From: Oceanobacillus kimchii X50
GTDB taxonomy: Bacteria > Bacillota > Bacilli > Bacillales > Amphibacillaceae
Length of the DNA: 42,899 nt
Direction: 5' to 3'
NCBI RefSeq assembly: GCF_000340475.1
Contig: NZ_CM001792.1
Coordinates: forward strand, 144,008 to 186,906
Part shown: piece after piece, positions 33,037-41,478 of the stretch
Position numbering within the stretch: the stretch's first letter is position 1
Layout: each line of letters starts with the position of its first letter
Made by a program: the position numbers and the translations under genes
Notes under the pieces: generated by a model
Told to the model about the DNA's origin: nothing
Databases searched by the model: none
What the model saw: the letters and a program-made list of their open reading frames with translations, nothing else

Positions 33037-33066
33037 GTACTTTTCAAGGGGTTTTTACGACTTTTC
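33037..33066 (+). promoter_or_regulatory. Candidate LytTR operator of the ABC exporter operon
   Basis: GTACTTTTC (33037-33045) and CGACTTTTC (33058-33066) are 9-bp direct repeats with a 12-bp spacer, a 21-bp period that puts both on one face of the helix, as known for LytTR sites. TTTACT at 33076-33081 may be the -35 that follows. Confidence 0.55.
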
Positions 33067-33170
33067 TATATTTGTTTACTAAACTGAGAATCAGACGGGT
33101 AACTTAAAGTAATATCGATAATCGAAAATCTTTAAGTCCTCCAAATTCATTTTAAGGAGAGAAAAACAAA

Positions 33171-34025
33171 ATGGAAAAGCAAATGGTGATTCACGTTGAA
33201 CATCTATCTAAAAAGTTCAAAAATGAATCTGCTTTAAAAGATCTTAATTTTTCCGTTCATATTGGAGAAATCTTTGGCTTTCTTGGTCCTTCTGGTTCAG
33301 GAAAAACAACAACTATTAAGATATTGACTGGACAATTGGTACAAACATCAGGGCAAGCTAGAGTATTAGGGAAAACTGTAAATCAGATTGATGAAAGTAT
33401 TTACGAGCAAGTTGGTATTGTTACAGATAATAGTGGTCTGTACGAAAAAATGACGGTCTATAATAACCTGAAAGTATTCGCAAATATATTAAATGTGAAG
33501 AAAGAGCGTATAAACTTTCTATTAGAAAGGGTAGGCTTATTGGAGCATAAAGATAAGATTGCATCTAATTTATCGAAAGGGATGTCTCAGCGACTAGTGC
33601 TGGCAAGAGCCTTATTACACAAACCAAAAGTATTATTTTTAGATGAGCCAACGAGTGGGCTCGATCCGAGCACAGCAGAAGCGGTGCATGAATTATTGTT
33701 TGAATTAAAAAAGAGCGGTACGGCTATTTTTCTTACCACCCACAATATGGATGAAGCCACTAAACTTTGTGATCATATTGCATTATTAAATGATGGCTTA
33801 ATCGTAGAACATGGGGCACCGAAAGCGATATGTTTACGTTTTAATACAAACAAACGATACCAGGTTCTGTTAAAGGGGGAAAAAGAACTTGAGTTACCTC
33901 ATTCTAAAGAGACAACAGAACAGATAAATAAGTGGATGGAGAATGATGAGCTATTAACGATTCATTCTTGTGAACCAACATTAGAAAAAGTATTTTTAGA
34001 GGTCACGGGGAGGGAACTAGTATGA
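33171..34025 (+). CDS. ABC transporter ATP-binding protein
   Basis: ATPase subunit of an exporter, 284 residues. Walker A GPSGSGKTTT is near residue 42, the signature LSKGMSQRL near 137, Walker B VLFLDEPTSGLDP near 158 and the H-loop TTHN near 194. The C-terminal 70 residues form the exporter-type extension (EPTLEKVFLEVTGREL). The ribosome site AAGGAGAG precedes the ATG. The stop overlaps the permease ATG (ATGA). Together with the degenerate ATPase/LytTR regulator upstream it forms a regulator plus exporter cassette found in Bacillaceae; the substrate is unknown. Confidence 0.92.
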   Translation: MEKQMVIHVEHLSKKFKNESALKDLNFSVHIGEIFGFLGPSGSGKTTTIKILTGQLVQTSGQARVLGKTVNQIDESIYEQVGIVTDNSGLYEKMTVYNNLKVFANILNVKKERINFLLERVGLLEHKDKIASNLSKGMSQRLVLARALLHKPKVLFLDEPTSGLDPSTAEAVHELLFELKKSGTAIFLTTHNMDEATKLCDHIALLNDGLIVEHGAPKAICLRFNTNKRYQVLLKGEKELELPHSKETTEQINKWMENDELLTIHSCEPTLEKVFLEVTGRELV

Positions 34026-34767
34026 AGTTTTCCTTACGAAAATAAAAGCAATTATAGCAATGAAGTTCCAGACGTTACTAAGTAATACTAGTGTTATACT
34101 TGCACCAATCTTAGCATTAGGCTTTGTGTTTATTATGAAAAGAATCATGCCAGACGTAAATGTGAATGAAGCGGGAATGAATTTTTCCACAAGCGGGTTT
34201 GTGTTAAGTTTTGGGCTTATCTTTAATATTGCTATCGCAGGTATTTCGATGAGCAGTAGCCCATTAGCAGAAGAAAAAGAAAAGAATACACTGAGAGTAT
34301 TAATGACTTCATCCGTTAATGGATTAGAATATTTAATTGGAACATTGATTCCTCCATTAATTATCTTGATCGTTGTGAATATAATGATGATTCCAGTTAG
34401 TGGTGCCTCGTTTGCTGACATTCAACTAGGAAGTTATTTAGTAATTTCAACTGTAGCTAGTGTCATTAGTTTGTTAATTGGGTATGTCGTAGGTATTTTC
34501 TCCAAAAATCAAACGCAAGCCTCACTAATTGGTATGCCGATTACACTAATTTTGACGTCTGTACCGGTATTGAAGTTTTTACAAGAAGATTTCGGTCAAT
34601 TTTTGAATTACACGTATACAGGTGTGTTGACAAATTACTCGAATAGCATATTTACTGAAAGTGGATACCAATGGAATGTAACAGACAGTGCTGTTCTCTT
34701 TAGTTGGTTATTGGTTTCTACTATTGTTTTTGTATACGCGTATAAGAAAAATGGCATAGATGGATAA
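34022..34767 (+). pseudogene. ABC-2 permease, one-base frameshift near the start
   Basis: Membrane subunit of the exporter. The ATG at 34022 overlaps the ATPase stop and opens MKFSLRK, then stops at once. The next frame continues with KAIIAMKFQTLLSNTSVILAPILALGF and carries the rest. Adding one A to the A4 run at 34039-34042 gives MKFSLRKIKAIIAMKFQ and a protein of 248 residues. Six hydrophobic segments are visible (for example VILAPILALGFVFIM, FVLSFGLIFNIAIAGISMS, LIPPLIILIVVNIMMIPV, LVISTVASVISLLIGYVVGIF, LIGMPITLILTSVPVL, AVLFSWLLVSTIVFVYAY), with PLAEEKEKNTLRVLMTSSV, the usual loop of ABC-2 permeases. Sequence error is likely. Confidence 0.82.
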
Positions 34768-34776
34768 TGATTTATG

Positions 34777-34804
34777 AAGCTGGATCGAGTGATCCGGCTT
34801 TTTT
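34777..34804 (+). terminator. Terminator after the ABC exporter
   Basis: AAGCTGGATC (34777-34786) pairs with GATCCGGCTT (34791-34800), one G-U pair, loop GAGT, followed by TTTT. Confidence 0.9.
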
Positions 34805-34879
34805 AACTATCAGAAAAGAAAACGTGTACGAATATATGTTCTTTTGATAAAATATTCTTATAACTAGGGGGAGAGTCAA

Positions 34880-35353
34880 TTGCATACAGTAGAATTACAT
34901 TTATTTAATGATGAGTTTGAAGATGAACTAAAAAGCTTTACTTTACCAGATGATCAAGAACGTTTTACAGCTCTGCCGGAAAAAGTACTAATCGTCACTG
35001 AGGGCCAATATCGCGTGGTCATTTTGAAACACGGAACTCCAGTGGGATTCTTTTTATTACATCGTACGGAAAGGGTTCAAGCGTATTCGAATAACCCCAA
35101 ATCGATGTTATTAACTTCATTTTCGATCAATCATAAACATCAGGGCAAGGGTTATGCAAAGATGGGAATGCTTGAATTGGAGCGTTTTATCTTAAGTAAT
35201 TTTCCCAACTGTGATGAAATTGTTTTAGCAGTTAATCATAAAAATCTTCCTGCTCAACAACTTTATAAACATGTAGGGTTTATTGATACAGGAAGGAGAA
35301 AAATAGGTGACATCGGAGAGCAGTTTATTATGGAATTAAGGATTAAAGTTTAA
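34880..35353 (+). CDS. GNAT family N-acetyltransferase
   Basis: A 157-residue acetyltransferase. The GNAT core is clear: GFFLLHRTE, then LLTSFSINHKHQGKGYAKMGMLELERF with the acetyl-CoA loop HQGKGYA (about residues 93-99), then CDEIVLAVNHKNLPAQQLYKHVGFIDTGRRK (motif B). The start is TTG 34880, with AGGGGGAGAG four nt upstream; no ATG is available nearby in frame. It is monocistronic and follows a terminator. Substrate unknown; spermidine/spermine-like acetyltransferases have this layout. Confidence 0.85.
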   Translation: MHTVELHLFNDEFEDELKSFTLPDDQERFTALPEKVLIVTEGQYRVVILKHGTPVGFFLLHRTERVQAYSNNPKSMLLTSFSINHKHQGKGYAKMGMLELERFILSNFPNCDEIVLAVNHKNLPAQQLYKHVGFIDTGRRKIGDIGEQFIMELRIKV

Positions 35354-35466
35354 AATTTTGTAAATGATGAAGGAATTCCTATTAGAGATGAAATAGTTTT
35401 AATGTGAAAACTAGATATTGATAATAGCTAAAAGCTACAAAGTAATAAAAAGGGAGGAAGTTGTTT

Positions 35467-35928
35467 ATGAGAGAAGGACAACTATTTGAACAAATGAAGT
35501 TGTGGCGTGATTGGACGGTTGAATTTCTTCGTACTATCCCAGAAGCCTATGTAGATATCATTCCAGAAGGACACAATAACAGTATACGTTGGAACGCCGG
35601 ACATATTTTAGTTGGTTGGGATAATACTATGTTTCCCGCAGTTAATGAACAGAGGAAAATACCTTTATCATATCACTTACTTTTCCCAAGTGGTAGTAAT
35701 CCAGGTGATTGGAAAGAACAACCTCCATCAATGAATAAGTTAATAAATCACCTTGAAGAGCAGCCGTTTAGGATTGAACAAGCATGTTCAGGACATCTCA
35801 ATGATCCATTGAAGGAGTCATTTTTAGGCATGAAAACACTAGGTGATATGGTGGTTTTTCATATGAATCATGAGAATCTGCATATGGGACTAATTAAGAG
35901 TATGAAACAAATATTAATAGATAAATAG
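35467..35928 (+). CDS. DinB family protein (putative metal-dependent transferase)
   Basis: A 153-residue four-helix-bundle protein of the DinB/YfiT superfamily. The three metal-binding histidines can be assigned: His in WNAGHILVG (near residue 47) and the pair in VFHMNHENLHMG near the C-terminus (HxxxH spacing). Members of this superfamily include thiol transferases that use bacillithiol, but the role of this one is unknown. ATG 35467 is chosen because GGGAGG lies nine nt upstream; TTG 35461 is too near. Single gene. Confidence 0.8.
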   Translation: MREGQLFEQMKLWRDWTVEFLRTIPEAYVDIIPEGHNNSIRWNAGHILVGWDNTMFPAVNEQRKIPLSYHLLFPSGSNPGDWKEQPPSMNKLINHLEEQPFRIEQACSGHLNDPLKESFLGMKTLGDMVVFHMNHENLHMGLIKSMKQILIDK

Positions 35929-35968
35929 AGTTCTAAAACATAATGAGCATCACAAGTTGGAAAAATAC

Positions 35969-36178
35969 TTAATTCTTTTCACATGTAACTGGAGACCAAA
36001 ATCCATCCTTTTTTATCACCACTTGTCCTTCTTCATCAAAATTATCGAAGCACTTCTCGATAATTAATTCATTTGCTTTATGGTTTTTATGTATTTGATT
36101 AAATAGTAGGAAACCCGTTATTAGAATTGCGATACTTCCGATTACTGCAATAACCATAGCTAGTCTGTTATTATTCAA
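35969..36178 (-). CDS. Small single-pass membrane protein
   Basis: A 69-residue protein with one transmembrane helix (LAMVIAVIGSIAILITGFLLF, about residues 5-26) followed by a hydrophilic tail ending with CFDNFDEEGQVVIKKDGFWSPVTCEKN, which contains two cysteines. TTG 36178 is taken as start because AAGGAG lies nine nt upstream; the frame is open further to an ATG at 36205 with no ribosome site. I do not recognise a characterised family; similar short proteins occur in Bacillaceae. It is convergent with the DinB gene. Confidence 0.65.
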   Translation of the reverse strand: MNNNRLAMVIAVIGSIAILITGFLLFNQIHKNHKANELIIEKCFDNFDEEGQVVIKKDGFWSPVTCEKN

Positions 36179-36256
36179 GTTTACCGACTCCTTACACATC
36201 TCCATAGTATAGAATTATAGTATTAAAAGAATAATTTATATTGAAAAAATAGTATA

Positions 36257-36283
36257 GAGTGAGCTATAGCCATTTGCTCACTC
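36257..36283 (-). terminator. Hairpin after the DUF6320-type gene
   Basis: GAGTGAGC (36257-36264) and GCTCACTC (36276-36283) are perfect complements. On the minus strand a T-rich stretch (36250-36244) follows after several bases. It may end the acetyltransferase-DUF6320 transcript. Confidence 0.5.
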
Positions 36284-36301
36284 CGACTGTATTATAAATA
36301 T

Positions 36302-36961
36302 CTAAAAATGAAAACGGCGTACAATTTCATTTTTCATGGTTTTTTCAGAAAATAGTACCATCCCAATTAGTGTTAGCAAAGCATATAAAGCAGTAGCAGC
36401 ACTTGGCCATAATACAGTAGACCATGAACTTAAGAAAAGGAGCACAGGTAGAAATCCGAGTATAACCATTGTGCTCAAGTATCCAATGTATTCGCGCCAT
36501 TTCATTGGTTTTCGTAATACGATAATGGTTACAAATAAAGTGGCGATTGTAACAAGAAATGGTATTACATAATGAATTGACCATTTAGAACTTCCGGAAG
36601 CTGCGTCTAGGATGAAAAGTGTTACGGATAGCGCAATGACTTGAAGTATCACTTTAGAACCGGTATGAGCCCTAGAAAGTATAGTGTGGTTAATAGTTAG
36701 TAATCCATATAATGCAGGTCCTAGTACATATAAGAACCACAATCTCTCCGAGTTAATCAATAGATTAATTAGTATGCTCGTACTGATTGCGAAGATAGCA
36801 ATAAACAATACGAGACGCTGTGCAAAACGTCGTCTTTTTACCTTCGTTTCATATACAGGATAGTATTCGTTATCTCCTGCTTTTTCAGAAAGCTTATTCT
36901 TACATAACGGACAGTATTGTTGTTTGGTATAGATATCGCAGTTACTGCAATAATGCTGCAT
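36302..36961 (-). CDS. DUF6320-type membrane protein with zinc ribbon
   Basis: A 219-residue protein. Residues 1-25 form a zinc ribbon with two CxxC pairs (YCSNCDIY...YCPLCKNKL). Six transmembrane segments follow (LVLFIAIFAISTSILINLL, WFLYVLGPALYGLLTI, VILQVIALSVTLFILDAA, HYVIPFLVTIATLFVTIIVL, YIGYLSTMVILGFLPVLLFL, AATALYALLTLIGMVLF). The match to DUF6320 is from memory of its pairing with alcohol acetyltransferase-like genes. ATG 36961 follows AGGTG; an alternative GTG at 36970 overlaps the stop of the upstream gene. It is cotranscribed with that gene. Function unknown. Confidence 0.78.
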   Translation of the reverse strand: MQHYCSNCDIYTKQQYCPLCKNKLSEKAGDNEYYPVYETKVKRRRFAQRLVLFIAIFAISTSILINLLINSERLWFLYVLGPALYGLLTINHTILSRAHTGSKVILQVIALSVTLFILDAASGSSKWSIHYVIPFLVTIATLFVTIIVLRKPMKWREYIGYLSTMVILGFLPVLLFLSSWSTVLWPSAATALYALLTLIGMVLFSEKTMKNEIVRRFHF

Positions 36962-36966
36962 TGTTT

Positions 36967-38222
36967 TCACCTACTGTCATTGGAGTATACCTCAACTTCC
37001 ATATTGTATGTTTGCGAAAGTTCCCGAAAGAAAGTACGGATAATATCTGCTTCTTTTATAATACGTGAAAAACTAATGACAAGCTCGTCATCAAATGCAA
37101 TCATTGCGCTATTGATTGGGCTTTTCTTTGTTGGATATAAAATCAATTCCATGTGAGAGATATGGGATTGCATCGATTCAGGGAGTTGGACTCGTCCAAC
37201 ATTCGTCATCGTCATTGATTTTGTACGCTCACTAAAACTTTTGTACCCATAACGTATAGCGTGGTACTTCAACGGGAGCGGAATAAATCGTGCTGTGAGT
37301 CTAGTCTGCCATTTCACTCGATCATTGATACTATGTTGTAAGTTTTCTTTTGGACTTTCTCACGTAATTGCTTCGAAACCTCTAAGATAATTTCTTCCAT
37401 TGTTGTGTGATCGTTAACCGCCATACCAACATGAACAACTCCAAAGAAATTACGGAGTGTATTAGAAGGAAAGAACTTTCGTAGGTTTACTGGAATAGCA
37501 ATCTTTATTTCTTCCTGGTAAGCACGGAATTTTAATCTTTCTTTATAAATTGATGCAATAAGGAGAGATGAAATAAAAGCAGTAATTGTTGTTCCATGTT
37601 TTTTTGCAAGCTGATGAATACTTGCTGCGCTCATTTTTCCATGAATAACAACTGTTTGATCGATCGCTCCTCCGCGGATTTGATAAGATGAAGTCTCTTT
37701 AAGTTTTTCTGGTTTCTCTTTTGTTACGTAGTTTTGATAACTGTCGTCACGTTCGTAATAGCTTGGGCGGTCATTGATATCAATTAGACTACTCTCATAG
37801 CTCACATCTTTTCCTACATGAACAAGGTAGTAATAAATGAGTGCATTCACAAATTCTAAAGCTCCTGTTCCGTCTGTGACAGAATGAAAAAACTCTACTG
37901 CTATTCTTTTTTTATAATATGTGACACGAAGTAAAAACCCACTTGTTTCGATTGGGTCAATCGGTGCACATGGATATTGATTCTCCGGCTGAACAAAAAG
38001 CTTCTCATTATTTTCCACAAGGAAATCCCAGAATACACCTTTATTTAGCTTTACTGCAAACATCGGAAGACGATAAATAACGTCGTCTAATGCAAGCTGA
38101 AGTTTGTCTGGGTCTATTGTTTCTTTCATGACCGTAGCTAATCGAAAGACGGACGAATTTGACTGTTCAGATACAGCATGAAACATTTTTCCAGCATTAT
38201 CAAGTTTGTACCATTCATCCAT
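36967..38222 (-). pseudogene. Alcohol acetyltransferase-like (condensation-fold) enzyme, frameshift
   Basis: A BAHD/condensation-fold acyltransferase of 418 residues after repair. The N-terminal part begins MDEWYKLDNAGKMFHAVSEQ, typical of the alcohol acetyltransferase family, and contains the catalytic HxxxD motif in FFHSVTDGTGALEFV. The frame ends at 37314 after TYNIVSMIE; in the next frame the protein continues as NLQHSINDRVKWQTRLTARFIPLPLKY and the C-terminal half to SNDSR. The break fits one missing base in T4 at 37343-37346 (A4 on the coding strand). ATG 38222 is preferred because AGAGAGG lies before it. The gene overlaps the DUF6320-type gene. Substrate is unknown; a sequence error is likely. 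Confidence 0.8.
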
Positions 38223-38417
38223 TTTTTGAACCTCTCTTGCTCTGTTGCTCATATTTTTTAAAAATATTGTTAGTCTTTATTTTAACAGATTTTATAGTAT
38301 ATTTTTGTCATTAGCTATTAATTAATGCAAGTATAATTATCAGTTGGTTAATTCCTATAATATAGATTTACCATTTTGGGTTAAACTAATAGAAGCTATT
38401 TTCTTAGGAGTGATCAC

Positions 38418-38684
38418 ATGTTACTGACTGGAAACATTATTTCTGGGCAATTTGATGAAGTCATGAATGAATTCTCTATACAGAGAGTAAAACATTTCAC
38501 TACAGAATCGACTATTAAAGAAAGCCAATTAAAAAGTCTTTATGATTATTTGAAAAAACACGAGGGCGACATGGGTGGTCAAATCATTACTTTATATGAT
38601 CAATTGCCTATAAGGTTAAACCAGGAGGAAATTAGCCTCTTTATAAGTGACCTTGAAGAAGTTCAGTTAATGTATCGTCAATGA
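38418..38684 (+). CDS. Unrecognised small helical protein
   Basis: An 88-residue protein with no signal peptide or membrane segment. It is predicted mostly helical (EVMNEFSIQRVKHFTTE, QLKSLYDYLKKHEGD, QEEISLFISDLEEVQLMYRQ). A good ribosome site (TTAGGAGTG) lies before the ATG. A TATAAT at 38357-38362 upstream may be its -10. I do not recognise the family and the neighbours give no clue. Confidence 0.65.
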   Translation: MLLTGNIISGQFDEVMNEFSIQRVKHFTTESTIKESQLKSLYDYLKKHEGDMGGQIITLYDQLPIRLNQEEISLFISDLEEVQLMYRQ

Positions 38685-38828
38685 GTGTATATGAATGCCG
38701 GTAATTATTGCTCTACACCCTTTTAATTACTTTACTCCCAGCACTAACAAATGAATAGATGATGTATTAAAAAGATAGAAAAAGAAGGATTTCAATGAGG
38801 TGTTGTTTTATAGAAGGAGTGTTCAATA

Positions 38829-39026
38829 TTGGAAAAGACAGAAAAAAGAAATCAAGGTCTGACGTTGGTAAGTGTAGTTGCTGGTGGAATAGCGGGATGG
38901 ACAGTGAATGTTGGTTTAAGCATTTTTAATAATACGGATACGACACATTAGTATGGTATATCAATTTTGTTGGGTATAATTGTTGGCTTACTATGGGATA
39001 TTTCAGATAAGCGAAATGGAGAATAA
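38829..39026 (+). pseudogene. Small two-helix membrane protein with an in-frame TAG
   Basis: A 65-codon frame from TTG 38829 to TAA 39024-39026, broken by TAG at 38949-38951. Before the stop: EKTEKRNQGLTLVSVVAGGIAGW...NVGLSIFNNTDTTH; after it, in the same frame: YGISILLGIIVGLLWDISDKRNGE. Each half has one hydrophobic helix, so the whole looks like a two-helix protein. A site AAGGAG lies about 12 nt upstream. A single base change would restore it. Family not recognised. Confidence 0.5.
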
Positions 39027-39045
39027 GATATTGGTTTTCTGAAGT

Positions 39046-39317
39046 ATGTTAATCGTTATGTTTATTAGCTCTCACACAACTGCTTATGCTGAAACAACAA
39101 ATCATGTTGATACAGATTTAAGCGATACACTTATGTATGCATTTATAAACAGTTTGAAGGGACCTACTGATAAAGCTATATAAAAGAAATTTACAAAGAT
39201 GATAAGTTTGCTATGAATGAGAGACTATCCTGGTCTTCGTTCCAGACAGATATATTAGAAGTTAAGCACTTTATTTTAGTGTATATAAAGTTTGTATTGA
39301 AAAATGATTACTATTAA
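39046..39317 (+). pseudogene. Remnant of a DUF3888-like secreted protein
   Basis: An ATG at 39046 opens a signal-peptide-like start (MLIVMFISSHTTAYAETTNH) followed by DTDLSDTLMYAFINSLKGPTDKAI, then stops at 39181. After a 2-bp shift the frame resumes as KEIYKDDKFAMNERLSWSSFQTDILEVKHF and ends at 39317. The order of these segments fits DUF3888 proteins from memory, but the C-terminal part is missing. The break is not at a homopolymer, so real decay is likely. Confidence 0.45.
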
Positions 39318-39333
39318 TTGTATAAGGGTAATA

Positions 39334-39741
39334 CTACTCTCTCCTTTTCCTAAAGTTAGAGGATAATTTTATCGCTATTAACTGTGGAATTAGATTTAAA
39401 ACAGTTACTAAAATTACTAGCTGGTATGGCCAAAAAGGCTTAAAATAGCCAGTCCAATAATCGTTATCGGCTAACAGGCTAGTAAAGTATAACGAAAACA
39501 ATAGAGATAGAATATTTCCGGAAACGATAATAAATGAATTACGAAAAAATTTGCTAATGAAAGCAAGAATAGCAGTAGAAACAATCATAATCAGGTATCC
39601 AAACATTAGATTATTCACAAAATCTATGTACATAGAAAAATAAACAAAAGGAAAACAGTATAAGCACAGTATGATAATTCCAGTAATTGGCCTTAAAATA
39701 AACTCACCTCTTAAATTCTTACAACTTTCTTTCTTTACCAT
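39334..39741 (-). CDS. Unrecognised four-helix membrane protein
   Basis: A 135-residue protein with four hydrophobic segments (ILRPITGIIILCLYCFPFVYFSMYI, LMFGYLIMIVSTAILAFI, FIIVSGNILSLLFSLYFTSLL, PYQLVILVTVLNLIPQLIAIKL). The start is not certain: ATG 39741 lies inside the end of the upstream gene and has no strong ribosome site, while AAGAGGTGAG further down is followed only by non-standard starts. It overlaps the preceding frame by 23 bp and is probably translated with it. No family recognised. Confidence 0.55.
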   Translation of the reverse strand: MVKKESCKNLRGEFILRPITGIIILCLYCFPFVYFSMYIDFVNNLMFGYLIMIVSTAILAFISKFFRNSFIIVSGNILSLLFSLYFTSLLADNDYWTGYFKPFWPYQLVILVTVLNLIPQLIAIKLSSNFRKRRE

Positions 39742-40391
39742 CAGATTCAATCTTGATATTGAACATTGTCATATTCCCAGTATCCATTGCTTCTTCTAAC
39801 CTGGAAGCGTCAATTGTTGAATAAATTTCTACGTGATTGCTTTCATTTTTATGTAATTTTAGATTGTATGGAGCACCATTGTTAACGATTTTAATCATGT
39901 CATGTTCTTCATCATTGTATTTATCAATAAAAGAAAGTAATAATTCTACATCGCTGTTGCTATGATTGGTTAACATAAGGTTACATTCAGCCACTAGGGT
40001 AGTATCTCCATTCTTTCGAATATCACATTCACTAAACTCTTGTTTATAAGATATCGCATATACTCCTGTAGCAAGTGTTTTTTGGTATGCATCAGCAAGA
40101 TATTGAGGAATGAAGGTTGCTAATAATATCCCTATAAGAAACAGTACGTTTTTTAAATTGATTTAATGATTTTACAGCTAGAGTAAGACTAGTAAACAGT
40201 AAAATTAAAGCTATAATGCCAAGATAATTTAGACCATCCCATGAATTGATAGCAATATTGAATATAAAGACATTACTCTCAGGAAAATTTTCATGAAAGA
40301 AAGGGAAACTTAACACTACGTAGATAGTAAAAATAACCAAAGTAATATGAAATTGCTTTTTGTTTTTAAAGATAATTTCACTACCCTTCAT
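39719..40391 (-). pseudogene. Unrecognised membrane protein, one-base frameshift
   Basis: Two frames join into one gene of 223 residues when one base is removed from the T6 run at 40149-40154 (A6 on the coding strand). The N-terminal part (MKGSEIIFKNKKQFHITLVIFTIY...) has two hydrophobic helices; after the run the protein continues as NVLFLIGILLATFIPQYLADAY, a third helix, then a soluble domain with EFSECDIRKNGDTTLVAECNLMLTNHS and ends KIESDGKERKL. Without repair the first frame ends at 40092 with an unrelated tail. This is the only case of an apparent extra base. Family unknown. Confidence 0.6.
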
Positions 40392-40515
40392 CGCTTATGT
40401 AGATCTTTTCACCTAATATTATCACAGTATTAATTGTTTTAAAATTTATATTTGATTTAATGTTTTGTGTTTTGTGTTAAAATATTTATTAGAGTTTATG
40501 CCAAGGAGTTACTAA

Positions 40516-41147
40516 ATGAAGAAACGTAAAGTAGGTATTTTATTGTATGATTATGTAGATATTTTAGATTTTGCGGGTCCGGCAGAAGTATTGTCACTAA
40601 CGACTAATTTAAAAGCTGAACAAACCTTGACTCTATATAGAAAGAAACTTTTACCAACTAGGCCATTCGATGTATTGACCCTAACAGAAACTGGAGAAAG
40701 CATAAATACTCACTCAGGAGTAAAGATTGAGCCCCAATTCGGTATTAATAATTGCCCCAAGCTAATATTTTAATAATCCCGGGTGGTCCTTTAAAAGCCG
40801 TAGAATCTACAGTGAAAAACAAAAATATAATTAATTGGATTATTAATCAAAAAAATATTGAATATATATGCTCTGTATGTACGGGAGCATTTATATTAGG
40901 TAAAACAGGATTGTTAAGCAATAAAGAAGCAACCACTCACCATTTAGCTTTAAAGTTATTACAAGAAAGATACCCTGATATTATAGTTTCAGCTAATAAG
41001 AAAGTTGTTCATGATGAAAATATTATAACAGCTGCAGGAGTATCTTCAGGAATTAATATGGCTCTATATCTTGTTTCGCAAACTTTAGGAGAATCAATTG
41101 CAGAAAGAACTGCTAAAGTAATCGAATTTAAACACAACTTTCAATAG
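40516..41147 (+). pseudogene. DJ-1/PfpI family protein, one-base frameshift
   Basis: A class I glutamine amidotransferase-like protein of 210 residues after repair. The N-terminal half KVGILLYDYVDILDFAGPAEVLSL is typical of the transcriptional-regulator/isonitrile-hydratase branch. The frame stops after NNCPKLIF; adding one C to the C4 run at 40755-40758 gives NNCPQANILIIPGGP and the rest, with the nucleophile in SVCTGA, then EATTHHLAL and AAGVSSGINMALYL. A good site CCAAGGAG lies before the ATG. It has a paralog at 42200, about 1.1 kb downstream. Enzyme activity is unknown. Confidence 0.82.
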
Positions 41148-41173
41148 AGATGAAATTTAACAAACAAGAAGTG

Positions 41174-41207
41174 GGACATCAAGATATTATAATGGTGTTC
41201 TTTTTTT
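41174..41207 (+). terminator. Terminator after the first DJ-1 gene
   Basis: GGACATCA (41174-41181) pairs with TGGTGTTC (41193-41200), two G-U pairs, followed by seven T. Confidence 0.75.
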
Positions 41208-41227
41208 CTGTCTTACTTATATTGGAG

Positions 41228-41439
41228 GTGTTTGCTATTTTATAGTTCTACTTGTATTTCCCTTATTAATTTGTTTCATATCTTTTTATGTAGGAATAAC
41301 TACGATGAACAGATTAAGTAAATATATAGGATTTATTTTAGGGATAGCTTCCCTATTATGGTTGATTTTCTATATTTTTGTTTCCCAAGATTATTTGGTG
41401 GTTAGATGCAATATAGATTTGACCAAATATTCAGAGTGA
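41228..41439 (+). pseudogene. Small two-helix membrane protein, one-base frameshift
   Basis: A frame starts near 41228 (GTG, right after TTGGAG) as MFAI and stops at 41243. With one more T in the T4 run at 41238-41241 it continues as FIVLLVFPLLICFISFYVGITTMNRL...YIGFILGIASLLWLIFYIFV to a stop at 41437-41439, giving 70 residues with two transmembrane helices. The start codon is not certain because the ribosome site GGAGG lies very close to GTG. Family not recognised. Confidence 0.4.
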
Positions 41440-41478
41440 GTTCATCAATATGGATAAAATGAGAAAGGATATGTTGTC

